Shown here one piece after another: positions 39,224-47,578 of a stretch of 64,000 bases of DNA. Each line of letters begins with the position of its first letter. The stretch's first letter is position 1. The notes under the pieces were generated by a model. The model did not search any database, was not told where the DNA came from, and saw only the letters and a program-made list of their open reading frames with translations. A program made the translations under genes and the position numbers. Origin of the DNA: Saccharophagus degradans 2-40 (GTDB taxonomy: Bacteria > Pseudomonadota > Gammaproteobacteria > Pseudomonadales > Cellvibrionaceae); NCBI RefSeq assembly GCF_000013665.1, contig NC_007912.1, forward strand, positions 806,001 through 870,000, written 5' to 3'.

Positions 39224-40147
39224 ATGGAACTAAAAAGTATTACAGTGTACCTTGTGGAAGACGATCCAGATGATCAATACCTCCTCAAGTTGATGCTGCA
39301 AAAGGACCCGCAGTTTGAATACCGAGTGCACTGTTTTGCTAGGTTAAATGAATGCTTGGCCTCCAGTGATGAAGAAACACCAGATTTAATCCTACTCGAC
39401 CTTATACTACCCGACAGTACAGGCGAGGAAACGTTGGTGACTGTGCTAGACAATTACCGCCATACCCCAGTGATAGTATTAACGGGGGTCGACATGGGCG
39501 ATATTGGTGAGCGCGCAGTTGGCATAGGAGCACAAGACTACCTGCGTAAAAATGAATTAAGCCAAACGGCCTTGGGGCAATCCATTCGTTACGCGTTAGA
39601 GCGCCACTCTTTAGTAAAAGAGTTACACCACAGAGCAATCACCGATTACCTTACCGGTTTATTAAATCGCTCTGCGTTTATAGAGCGTTTAGATCACGAG
39701 CTGGCGCATGCCGAGCGTTACAAACATATGTTTGCTGTAGCAAGTATCGATTTAGATAATTTTAAACAGGTGAATGATACGCTGGGTCACGGTGTTGGCG
39801 ACAAGGTGCTTATCGAGTTTGGACAAATACTTGAAAAATGCACCCGTCGTAGCGACACGCCGGCGAGGTTTGGTGGCGATGAATTCGTTGTGTTACTTAC
39901 TCGTTTAGAGTCAGTTGACGATGCTTTAGATATTGTTGCTAAAAAGCATCAAGAGCTAATTGCAGCTCTTGATGAATATGTGATTAGTCAGGTGGGTGAC
40001 AAAGTGGATTTGGGATTAAGTATTGGTGTGGCTGTTTACCCCAGTGATGGCACGAGTGTAGATCAATTACTTATTGCTGCAGACAAAGCATTATATAAAA
40101 GTAAGCGAGCAGGCAAAAATACCTTTTATCTTACTGGTAAGGCGTAA
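39224..40147 (+). CDS. REC-GGDEF diguanylate cyclase
   Basis: 307 residues, cytoplasmic. N-terminal receiver (about 1-125; VEDDPDD, acceptor Asp in LILLDLILPD, Lys in DYLRKNEL) and a GGDEF domain (about 140-305; FGGDEFVVLL). The motif RRSD five residues before GGDEF is an RxxD inhibitory site, so product feedback is expected. Makes c-di-GMP from two GTP when phosphorylated. GGAG ten bases before ATG 39224 supports this start; the longer frame overlaps the previous gene. Last gene of the kinase operon, its stop codon touching the terminator. Confidence 0.94.
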   Translation: MELKSITVYLVEDDPDDQYLLKLMLQKDPQFEYRVHCFARLNECLASSDEETPDLILLDLILPDSTGEETLVTVLDNYRHTPVIVLTGVDMGDIGERAVGIGAQDYLRKNELSQTALGQSIRYALERHSLVKELHHRAITDYLTGLLNRSAFIERLDHELAHAERYKHMFAVASIDLDNFKQVNDTLGHGVGDKVLIEFGQILEKCTRRSDTPARFGGDEFVVLLTRLESVDDALDIVAKKHQELIAALDEYVISQVGDKVDLGLSIGVAVYPSDGTSVDQLLIAADKALYKSKRAGKNTFYLTGKA

Positions 40148-40174
40148 AGCGTACCTATTAACAAGGTACGCTTT
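40146..40174. terminator. Bidirectional terminator between REC-GGDEF and dps
   Basis: AAAGCGTACCT and AGGTACGCTTT form a perfect 11-bp stem around ATTAACA. It overlaps the stop codon of the REC-GGDEF gene and lies 9 bases from the end of the convergent Dps gene. Confidence 0.88.
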
Positions 40175-40182
40175 ATTGATTA

Positions 40183-40650
40183 TTACCCTTTTAGAGAGCG
40201 CAGCATCCAGGCATTTTTTTCATGCACTTCGATGCGTTGTGTAAATAAATCTGCAGAAGATTGATCATCTGCTGCTTCCGCTATTTTCATGCCCTCGCGC
40301 GCAATACGCACCAGTGTTTCTTGACCTTCTAGCAATTGTTGCACCATATCTTCGGCACTTGGTACTCCTTCCTCTTCCTTTAAAGAGGTGAGGGCCATAA
40401 ATTGCTTGTACGACCCCGGTGCAGGGAAGCCAAGTGTACGTATGCGCTCAGCAATGGTGTCTAGCGCTGTCCAAGCTTCTGTGTACTGATCCATAAACAT
40501 GTTGTGTAATGTTTGAAACATAGGGCCGGTTACGTTCCAGTGGAAGTTATGGGTTTTTAAGTACAGTACGTAGCTGTCGGCTAGCAGGTGAGATAGCGCC
40601 TGTACAATGTCCTTTCTGTTTGACTCGCTTATACCAATATTAATTGTCAT
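40183..40650 (-). CDS. Dps-family ferritin-like protein
   Basis: 155 residues, four-helix-bundle that assembles into a 12-subunit shell, oxidises and stores iron and shields DNA. Ferroxidase residues at the subunit interface are visible: THNFHWNVTGPMF, then LHNMFMDQYTEAWTALDTIAERI. The N-terminus is short and not Lys-rich, so DNA binding may be weak. GGAGGA before the ATG supports the start. It is convergent with the diguanylate cyclase gene. Confidence 0.93.
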   Translation of the reverse strand: MTINIGISESNRKDIVQALSHLLADSYVLYLKTHNFHWNVTGPMFQTLHNMFMDQYTEAWTALDTIAERIRTLGFPAPGSYKQFMALTSLKEEEGVPSAEDMVQQLLEGQETLVRIAREGMKIAEAADDQSSADLFTQRIEVHEKNAWMLRSLKG

Positions 40651-40818
40651 ATATCCTCCGATTGCACTTAAATGAAAAATCTAGTGAGTGGTTTCTACTC
40701 ATAGGGCTAAGTTTAGCTAGGGGTATGGCAATAGGCTAATTGAGATAAGCTGTACCTCCCATAAAAATATGCAATGGTACAAATAAGCTAGCAGTGTGCA
40801 GGTGTCGAAAGCGTAGGC

Positions 40819-40845
40819 AAAAAAAGGGGCCGAAGCCCCTTTTTT
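40819..40845 (-). terminator. Terminator of the PEP-CTERM gene
   Basis: On the reverse strand GGGGC, UUCG loop, GCCCC and a seven-T run; on the forward strand it also has six T after the stem. It begins about 20 bases after the reverse-strand stop codon. Confidence 0.88.
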
Positions 40846-40866
40846 ATAATATGTTTTAAACTGTTA

Positions 40867-41589
40867 CTAAGCGCGTGTTTTTCTACGCGATATAACAAGA
40901 CCAGCTGCGCCAATCATGAACAGTGCCAAAGTGCCTGGCTCTGGTACGCTAGCGAATACAACGTGACGGAACAGGTAGTCGGATTCGTCGATATTTGGAA
41001 TCATAGCAGCGGTTAAATCGAGGTTAGCAGTTGCTAAGTTGCCAAATGGGTTAAGAATAGTGAAGCAGCCGGAACCACCTTGTGCAGTAGCACCTGGAGA
41101 GCAAGATGTTACTTCGCCAACCAAGCTGCCATCTAAATACCATTTGGCAGAATCTTCTTTGGTTGGGTCTAGCTCTAAGCGACCAACGTGACCATCAATA
41201 AAAATTTCAGCAATTTCATGTTCGTTGCTGTACTCAGGGCCGTTAAACAACAAGCTGAGGCTAAGTTCTCCAATAACAACATTGTTAGCGAAATCGAAAG
41301 CCATGGTTTCTGAATCGCCTTGGCCATTGCTGTTGTAGTAGAAGTCGATTTCGTTATTGCCGTGGCCGCGAATACCCATGCCTGCAACGCCAGCCTGAGT
41401 GCGACCGCCGAAGTAAGCTACTTCTGTTTGAGCGGTGTTGTTCCAAGCGGAAACCGTGGTCCCATTAACAGTGTTCGAATGGCTGCCGGCCACTAGATCT
41501 GTGTAACTAATAGTGTCTGCATGCACAACGCCGCCGATTAGCAAGCTTGCAGCGGCAATCCAATTGCGTGAATTTGAGAAAAGCGACAT
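40867..41589 (-). CDS. PEP-CTERM sorted secreted protein
   Basis: 240 residues. Signal peptide (about 1-24, ending GVVHA), a Gly/Asn/Asp-rich beta domain of about 185 residues, and a C-terminal sorting signal: VPEPGTLALF, hydrophobic helix, then the basic tail SRRKTRA. Such proteins are cleaved and anchored or exported by exosortase EpsH/XrtA systems linked to exopolysaccharide; the exosortase is not in this window. Two cysteines (SCSPGATAQGGSGC) may form a disulfide loop. The body matches no enzyme known to me. Confidence 0.9.
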   Translation of the reverse strand: MSLFSNSRNWIAAASLLIGGVVHADTISYTDLVAGSHSNTVNGTTVSAWNNTAQTEVAYFGGRTQAGVAGMGIRGHGNNEIDFYYNSNGQGDSETMAFDFANNVVIGELSLSLLFNGPEYSNEHEIAEIFIDGHVGRLELDPTKEDSAKWYLDGSLVGEVTSCSPGATAQGGSGCFTILNPFGNLATANLDLTAAMIPNIDESDYLFRHVVFASVPEPGTLALFMIGAAGLVISRRKTRA

Positions 41590-42024
41590 GGTGGAGCTCC
41601 TTTGGGGTATTTATTATCTTCTCGCCGTTGAATAGTGGCTTAAGATATTGCTGTAATGTATAGCATTATTCGTGCCAATGTGTGAATTTGTTTTTATCTT
41701 CCATTAAATCAAAGGGTTGCGAGTTTGCGGTGATGGAGGGGGTCATATTTGTGTAAAAAAAATCGTCGCCATATACCCTTTGTTCTCCAGTGCGTGTTTT
41801 TGTGCCACTTTGAGTTGACTAAAGAAAGCCTAAGCTTGAGTGAGGCAGGGATGATTGGTTGCTTTTAGTTGACTATAAATAGTGTTTAATAGCGCTTCTA
41901 GCTGTGCGCTTAGGCGCTTTGTAACTAAATTAGCTAGCTGAATAATAAAAACAAAAAACGAAATAATATTGAGTTCGGCAGAAGATCGAAACCTAAGGTG
42001 TTGTTCCGTCCGTCAGGAGAAATC
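41590..42024. other. Divergent region between PEP-CTERM and hybrid sensor genes
   Basis: 435 bases, AT-rich, no gene. The word TGACTATAAATAG at 41870-41882 also occurs at 15361-15373; it may be part of a promoter but is too short to judge. The frame before 42025 lacks a ribosome site. Confidence 0.35.
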
Positions 42025-45000
42025 ATGTTGTTCGAGTGTAAAAAAAATCGTAAAAAGCTCGAGGTGCGAAGTGTATTAAAAACTTGGCTTATTGCAATCT
42101 GGTGGTGGTTGGCAGGTATGTATCTGCAAGCTGCTGTTGCCGCGCCGCCTGCGAGCCTGTCGTTTAATCATATTCTTGCAAGTGAAGTGGAGAGCGTTGG
42201 CTATGTGGTGTCGATCGCGCAAGATAATGACGGTTTTATGTGGTTTGGCGGCGCCAATGGCTTGGCGCGTTTTGATGGGTATGAACTCACTATCTACCGA
42301 GCCGGCGAAGGGCAATCCACACTTAGCCACAGCTACATCAACCGTATTCTTATGGCATCTGATGGCCGTATGTGGCTCGCTACACGCAACGGTGTAAACC
42401 TTTTTAACCCCGCCTTAGATAGTTTTACCGCTTACCGCTACGACGATCAAAATAGCCTTACTCTTAGCGCAAACGATGTAAACGATATATTAGAAGATTC
42501 TGAAAAAAGAATGTGGCTAGCTACGCGCGGAGGCTTTTTTTCGTTTAACCCTGATACCGGTGCGTTTACCCATGTGCCTTTTAAACAGGTATTGGAGCTA
42601 GACGCAAAAGCGCAAGCTACCGACGAACTTGTTTGGAAGTGCGTACAGGATAAAAACGGCATTATTTGGTTGGGCACCCATGCCTACGGTGTGGTGCAGT
42701 TTGATCCCGCCAGCAACACATTTAAACATTACGCGCATAATAGTGGCGACGACAACAGTATTAGTAATAACGATGTGCGCGAGCTATTTGTCGATTCCAA
42801 AAATAATGTGTGGGTTGGCACTTACGGTAGTGGCTTGCATGTTTATGATCGCGAGCGCGATCAATTTAACCGTTTTGAGCATCACTCCGAAGAAAAGAGC
42901 AACATCATATGGGATGTGTTGGAAGATAGCGCAGGGAATATTTGGATAGGTGATGGTTCGGCTGCACATGTTCTCGACCCAGTGACGGGCGAATTTTCAC
43001 GATTTAGGCATTCGGAGAGCGACCCCTCGTCGCCGGGCAACCATGTAGTGAATTCCTTGTTTGAGGATAGTGCCGGCGATATGTGGTTAGGTTTTTTCCC
43101 ATCCGGGGTGGATGTTGTCGATAAGCAGGCGTCGGCATTTCGCAATTATCGTCACAACCCGTCGAATATAAACAGTGTTGCTTCGGGCGGCATTCTTACT
43201 GGCTATGAAGATACTAAAGGCAACCTATGGGTAGGTGCTGGCTATGGGCTTAGTTATTTTGATCGAGCCGCTGAGCAATTTAAACACTATGTACACGACC
43301 CAGAAGACTCGGCTAGTTTAAGTGCGAATACAATTTTATCTGTAATAGAAGATAGCCAAGGTACCCTCTGGGCGGGGGTATGGGCAGGCGGCTTAAATAG
43401 ATTGGATGCTGGCAGTAATAGTTTTATTCGATATTTACCCGAAGAGGGCAATCCTCAATCTCTATTAGGGTGGGAGCCTTGGTCTGTAATTGAAAGCCAT
43501 GATCAAGCTATTTGGATAGCGTCGGACAAAGGTATAAGCCGATATAACCGCGCTACAGATGACTTCACTCGCTTCGAGCCACCGCTGAATATGCTAGATG
43601 GCGATAAAAGTTTATATGCGCGGGTTATTTACGAAGACAGCTTAAATCAAATTTGGGTAGGGTCCACCCGAGGTCTGTTTAAACTTACTCCTGCAACAGG
43701 TGAGTTTATTCGTTATAAGCATATTGAAGGAGATACAACTAGTTTAAGCGCAGATTTTGTGAAGTCGGTGTATGAAGATAGCCGCGGTGTATTGTGGGTG
43801 GGTACAGATGGCGGGGGCGTAAATAAATTTGATGCAGCCACGCAAACCTTTACTAGTTATACCGTAAAACATGGGCTGCCCAATAATGTTGTAACCGGCA
43901 TAATTGAAGATGACGAAGGCTACCTTTGGTTTAGTACACAAAAAGGTTTGTCTCGCTTTTTACCGGTTAGTCAAGAAGTGCGAAACTACTCAAGTAAAGA
44001 CGGTTTAGTGGGTAACCTTTTTAACAGAAATACGCCAGTTAAAACGCGCTCGGGCGAATTGTTTTTTGGTAGTAGTAAAGGCTTTACCTTATTCAACCCG
44101 CGCGACCTAAAAGAAAATGAATACTCGCCACCGGTTGTATTAACCGATCTACAAATATTTAACGTTCCGGTTAAATTGGGGCAGCCAGATTCGCCGCTAA
44201 CCAATACATTGCACTACTCGCAGGCAATCACTTTAGATTATACCCAATCGGTATTTATGTTTGAGTTCGCTGCATTAAATTTTCGCTCGCCAGAAAACAA
44301 TCAATACGCCTATAAATTGGTAGGGTTTGATGGTGGTTGGAACCACGTAGGAAGTAAGCGTACGGCAACCTACACCAACCTCGACCCAGGCAGCTATCAA
44401 TTTAAAGTAATAGCGTCGAATAACGAAGGTCTGTGGAATACCGAAGGAACATCAATAAACATTGTTATTTTGCCGCCCTACTGGAAAACATGGTGGGCTT
44501 ACACCCTATATATTATTTTGTTTATTGTGCTGCTCACTTGGTTTATTCACCAGCAAAGGCAAAAAGTAAGTTTTGAACGACAAAAAGTCGAGCAAGAGCG
44601 TTCGGTGGTTCGACGATTAAAACAGCTCGACAAGCTTAAAGATGAATTTTTAGCAAATACATCCCACGAACTGCGTACCCCTCTTAATGGCATTGTTGGG
44701 TTAGCCGAATCCTTAATGGATGGCGTAACAGGCCCGCTTTCCCACAAAACCAAGCAAAACCTCGCCATGATAGTAAGTAGCGGAAAACGTTTAGCAGGGT
44801 TAGTAGACGACCTGCTCGATTTTGCGCAACTAAAACATAGGGGCATGGCGCTTAACAAAAAAGCTGTAGATATACATGTATTGGTAGACGTGGTGCTATC
44901 ACTTACTTTACCCATTATTGGTGCGAAGCCAATTGAGCTTGTAAACAATGTAAGTAAACAGTTACCTAAAGTTGCGGCAGATGAAAGCAGACTGTTGCAA

Positions 45001-46605
45001 ATATTGCATAACTTAGTTGGCAATGCGGTTAAATTTACCGATGAGGGCAGCGTTACCATTAGTGCAGAAGTACAGGGTGAAGAAATATGTATATCCGTTG
45101 CTGATACTGGTATTGGTGTGCCTGAAAATCGTTTTGAAGAAATTTTTGACTCGTTTAGGCAGCTCGAAGGGGCGTCTAATCGCGTGTATGGTGGAACAGG
45201 GTTGGGGTTATCCGTTACCAAGCAATTAGTTGAATTGCACGGCGGTACCATTGGGGTGCGCTCTACCCTAGGTAAAGGTGCCACCTTTTATTTTTATTTA
45301 CCTCTTAACGCAGCCATAGAAGATGAAGCCGATGGCCAAGAGCCGGAAACTAATAGTGCATACCATGCTCAGCCATCCTGCCCTGAAGAAGAGCTAAACG
45401 AGCCGGTAGAAATAAGAGCGCAGGCAGAATCGAAAAGCGATACGGCGCGTACCTATCATATTTTAATTGTGGATGATGAGCCGGTTAATAGGAAAGTATT
45501 GGCTAATTACTTATCGTTAAAATACTACACAGTGCACGAAGTGCGATCGGGTATGGAAGCCATTACCTATGTACGTAATGGGCCAAAAGTCGATTTAATT
45601 CTGCTAGATATAATGATGCCAAAAATGTCTGGTTACGAAGCGTGTAAACAATTGCGGCAGCAATACTCTGCGAATGAACTTCCCATTATTTTACTTACCG
45701 CACGTAGCCAAGTGAGCGATTTGGTTACGGGGTTTAATAGTGGTGCCAATGATTTTATTACCAAGCCTATTGCCAAAGAAGAGTTACTAGCGCGAGTACA
45801 TACGCACTTGCAGCTGCGCGATATTACCTTGCACTTAGATTCTAAAGTGGCTGAACGCACAGCCGAGTTAGCAGTAAAAAGTGAGAAGCTTGAAGAAACA
45901 AAATTAATTTTGCAGGAGGCAAATGACAAGCTCGAACAAGCGAGTTTGACCGACTCGCTTACTGGGCTGCGCAACCGTCGCTTTTTAAATAATTCCATTG
46001 TTGCCGATATTGCCATCGCAAATAGAGCCTACAAGGGGTGGGTAAAAGGCGACGCGCCGCTTGCTAGCGATCTTATTTTTATCGTTTTAGATATTGACTG
46101 CTTTAAAGAAATAAACGACACCTATGGGCATAGGTCTGGCGACAGGATGCTCGAACAAATAAGCCAGCAGCTACGCTCTTTGTTGCGCGAATCTGATTAT
46201 GCTATTCGTTGGGGGGGGGAGGAGTTTCTACTTGTTATTCGCTTTGTGGCCAGAGAGGGGGCGGAGGAAGTGGTTGAGCGTATTCGCAGTACCATTGAGG
46301 CTTTCGAATTCGAGCTTGATAACGGTGAGAAAATTAAACGCACTTGCTCAATGGGGTACGCTTGTTACCCATTTATCCGAGCCGAGCCAACTGCGCTGAG
46401 TTGGGAGCAAGTGATAGATGGGGCCGACCGCGCGCTTTACATAGCCAAAAGTAGCGGGAGAAACTGTTGGGTGGGTATTTCGCAAGGGCCAGCCCCATCG
46501 AATGAGCCGCCTGGAGTGTGCCCAGATTTAGGGCTGCGTGTAAGCCAAGGGGAATTTGAGTTAAAGGTCTCGGCGAGGGTCAAAGAGGTGAGTTACGAAG
46601 GTTAG
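42025..46605 (+). CDS. Hybrid sensor: periplasmic two-propeller domain, Y_Y_Y, histidine kinase, REC and GGEEF
   Basis: 1526 residues, the largest protein in the window. A signal/anchor segment (about 15-40) precedes about 14 repeats ending in motifs like MWFGGANGLARF, WLGTHAYGVVQF and WVGTDGGGVNKF, i.e. two seven-blade regulator propellers (about 45-700). A Y_Y_Y domain (about 735-812) and one membrane helix (about 825-843) follow, then coiled coil, HisKA with His881 (NTSHELRTPLNG), HATPase, REC with Asp1195 (LLDIMMPKMSG) and a GGDEF domain with GGEEF at 1397-1401 and an RESD inhibitory site. Bacteroidetes relatives end in a DNA-binding domain; here the output is c-di-GMP. AGGAG five bases before ATG 42025 fixes the start. 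A run of nine G encodes part of GGEEF. Confidence 0.93.
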   Translation: MLFECKKNRKKLEVRSVLKTWLIAIWWWLAGMYLQAAVAAPPASLSFNHILASEVESVGYVVSIAQDNDGFMWFGGANGLARFDGYELTIYRAGEGQSTLSHSYINRILMASDGRMWLATRNGVNLFNPALDSFTAYRYDDQNSLTLSANDVNDILEDSEKRMWLATRGGFFSFNPDTGAFTHVPFKQVLELDAKAQATDELVWKCVQDKNGIIWLGTHAYGVVQFDPASNTFKHYAHNSGDDNSISNNDVRELFVDSKNNVWVGTYGSGLHVYDRERDQFNRFEHHSEEKSNIIWDVLEDSAGNIWIGDGSAAHVLDPVTGEFSRFRHSESDPSSPGNHVVNSLFEDSAGDMWLGFFPSGVDVVDKQASAFRNYRHNPSNINSVASGGILTGYEDTKGNLWVGAGYGLSYFDRAAEQFKHYVHDPEDSASLSANTILSVIEDSQGTLWAGVWAGGLNRLDAGSNSFIRYLPEEGNPQSLLGWEPWSVIESHDQAIWIASDKGISRYNRATDDFTRFEPPLNMLDGDKSLYARVIYEDSLNQIWVGSTRGLFKLTPATGEFIRYKHIEGDTTSLSADFVKSVYEDSRGVLWVGTDGGGVNKFDAATQTFTSYTVKHGLPNNVVTGIIEDDEGYLWFSTQKGLSRFLPVSQEVRNYSSKDGLVGNLFNRNTPVKTRSGELFFGSSKGFTLFNPRDLKENEYSPPVVLTDLQIFNVPVKLGQPDSPLTNTLHYSQAITLDYTQSVFMFEFAALNFRSPENNQYAYKLVGFDGGWNHVGSKRTATYTNLDPGSYQFKVIASNNEGLWNTEGTSINIVILPPYWKTWWAYTLYIILFIVLLTWFIHQQRQKVSFERQKVEQERSVVRRLKQLDKLKDEFLANTSHELRTPLNGIVGLAESLMDGVTGPLSHKTKQNLAMIVSSGKRLAGLVDDLLDFAQLKHRGMALNKKAVDIHVLVDVVLSLTLPIIGAKPIELVNNVSKQLPKVAADESRLLQILHNLVGNAVKFTDEGSVTISAEVQGEEICISVADTGIGVPENRFEEIFDSFRQLEGASNRVYGGTGLGLSVTKQLVELHGGTIGVRSTLGKGATFYFYLPLNAAIEDEADGQEPETNSAYHAQPSCPEEELNEPVEIRAQAESKSDTARTYHILIVDDEPVNRKVLANYLSLKYYTVHEVRSGMEAITYVRNGPKVDLILLDIMMPKMSGYEACKQLRQQYSANELPIILLTARSQVSDLVTGFNSGANDFITKPIAKEELLARVHTHLQLRDITLHLDSKVAERTAELAVKSEKLEETKLILQEANDKLEQASLTDSLTGLRNRRFLNNSIVADIAIANRAYKGWVKGDAPLASDLIFIVLDIDCFKEINDTYGHRSGDRMLEQISQQLRSLLRESDYAIRWGGEEFLLVIRFVAREGAEEVVERIRSTIEAFEFELDNGEKIKRTCSMGYACYPFIRAEPTALSWEQVIDGADRALYIAKSSGRNCWVGISQGPAPSNEPPGVCPDLGLRVSQGEFELKVSARVKEVSYEG

Positions 46606-46719
46606 TGGTTGATGGCTTGATCGATGGTTGCTGCACTGCGATAATGGCGACCATCTAATGTATTCATTTCGCCTATCTCAACCAAGTAATTGGTATTACT
46701 TTCTCAAAAGGACCTTCCT

Positions 46720-47499
46720 ATGAAAAAATTAGCCGTATGCGTTTTGTCAGCGCTCAGTGTTTCTGCGTATGCAGAAGACGATAGCAAAACATGGAGCGCA
46801 GATGCTGAATTTGGCTTAATCTCAACGTCTGGTAACACGACTACGTCGTCGGTTAAAGCGAAGCTGGATGTTAGCCAAGAATTAACACAGTGGCGTAACC
46901 AGTACATTTTAGAGGGCTTGTACAAGCAAGATGAAGTGGACGTGACGGAAGATAGCGTTACCACTAAAGAAAACCAAACCACAGCACAGAAATATTTTGC
47001 TTCGGTACAAGCAGATTATAAGTTGGATGCAGAGCACAAAGGTTTGTTTGTGTATGGGTCTTACGAAGATGACCGTTTTAGCGGTTACGCTTACCAAGGC
47101 ACCTTTGCGCTGGGTTATTCTGATCGCTTATTTAAAACAGATAAATCGCGTCTAAACTACAGCGTGGGTCCTGGTATTGCATTTAGTAAAACAGAAGACA
47201 CCGTAGAAGACGATGTGGTTACTGAAGGCGTTGAAAATCAGAATGCGGTAGTGCGTTTTTCTGCTGCGTATTTGTATCAAATTAGCGAAAACGCAAAATT
47301 CACTCAGTCGCTAAGTAGTGATGTATCTGCAGACAGTGGTGAAAACTCAAAAACCAAAGCAGAAACAGCATTAACGGCAAATATTAGCAGCGCATTTGCG
47401 CTTAAAGCATCGTTTACCGTTAACCACAATACGCACGTACCCGAAGAGAAAAAACACGCAGATACGCAAACGGCAATTACGTTAGTATTTAGTTACTAG
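46720..47499 (+). CDS. DUF481 (YdiY-type) outer-membrane beta-barrel protein
   Basis: 259 residues. A signal peptide (about 1-18, ending SAYA) is followed by alternating beta strands typical of an outer-membrane barrel: LISTSGNTTTSSVKAKLDV, YFASVQADYKLD, FVYGSYEDDRFSGYAYQ, and a terminal aromatic residue (LVFSY). This is the DUF481/YdiY salt-induced outer-membrane family; function unknown. The mature protein is acidic. AAAAGGA seven bases before ATG 46720 supports the start over the longer frame. It follows the hybrid sensor by 114 bases but is separated enough to have its own promoter. Confidence 0.88.
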   Translation: MKKLAVCVLSALSVSAYAEDDSKTWSADAEFGLISTSGNTTTSSVKAKLDVSQELTQWRNQYILEGLYKQDEVDVTEDSVTTKENQTTAQKYFASVQADYKLDAEHKGLFVYGSYEDDRFSGYAYQGTFALGYSDRLFKTDKSRLNYSVGPGIAFSKTEDTVEDDVVTEGVENQNAVVRFSAAYLYQISENAKFTQSLSSDVSADSGENSKTKAETALTANISSAFALKASFTVNHNTHVPEEKKHADTQTAITLVFSY

Positions 47500-47511
47500 G
47501 GTTTACAGTCG

Positions 47512-47546
47512 CTAGTGACTAGTCACTAGTTGCTAGTAATTAGAGT
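47512..47546. repeat. CTAGTNN heptamer array with an 18-bp perfect palindrome
   Basis: CTAGT recurs every seven bases at 47512, 47519, 47526 and 47533, and a degenerate copy follows. CTAGTGACT/AGTCACTAG at 47512-47529 is a perfect palindrome. It lies just after the DUF481 stop codon and before the terminator. Confidence 0.8.
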
Positions 47547-47550
47547 TAAG

Positions 47551-47578
47551 AAAAGGCGCTCATTTGAGCGCCTTTTTT
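47551..47578. terminator. Bidirectional terminator between the DUF481 gene and purC
   Basis: AAAAGGCGCTC and GAGCGCCTTTTTT around ATTT; the T-run touches the purC stop codon. Confidence 0.92.

Noticed and set aside
41870-41882. 13-base word TGACTATAAATAG shared with 15361-15373
   Set aside because: AT-rich, short, and upstream of functionally different genes; chance or promoter-like similarity is enough to explain it.
44547-45284. 245-codon reverse-strand frame inside the hybrid sensor gene
   Set aside because: It is antisense to the kinase region, which has all expected motifs; no ribosome site.
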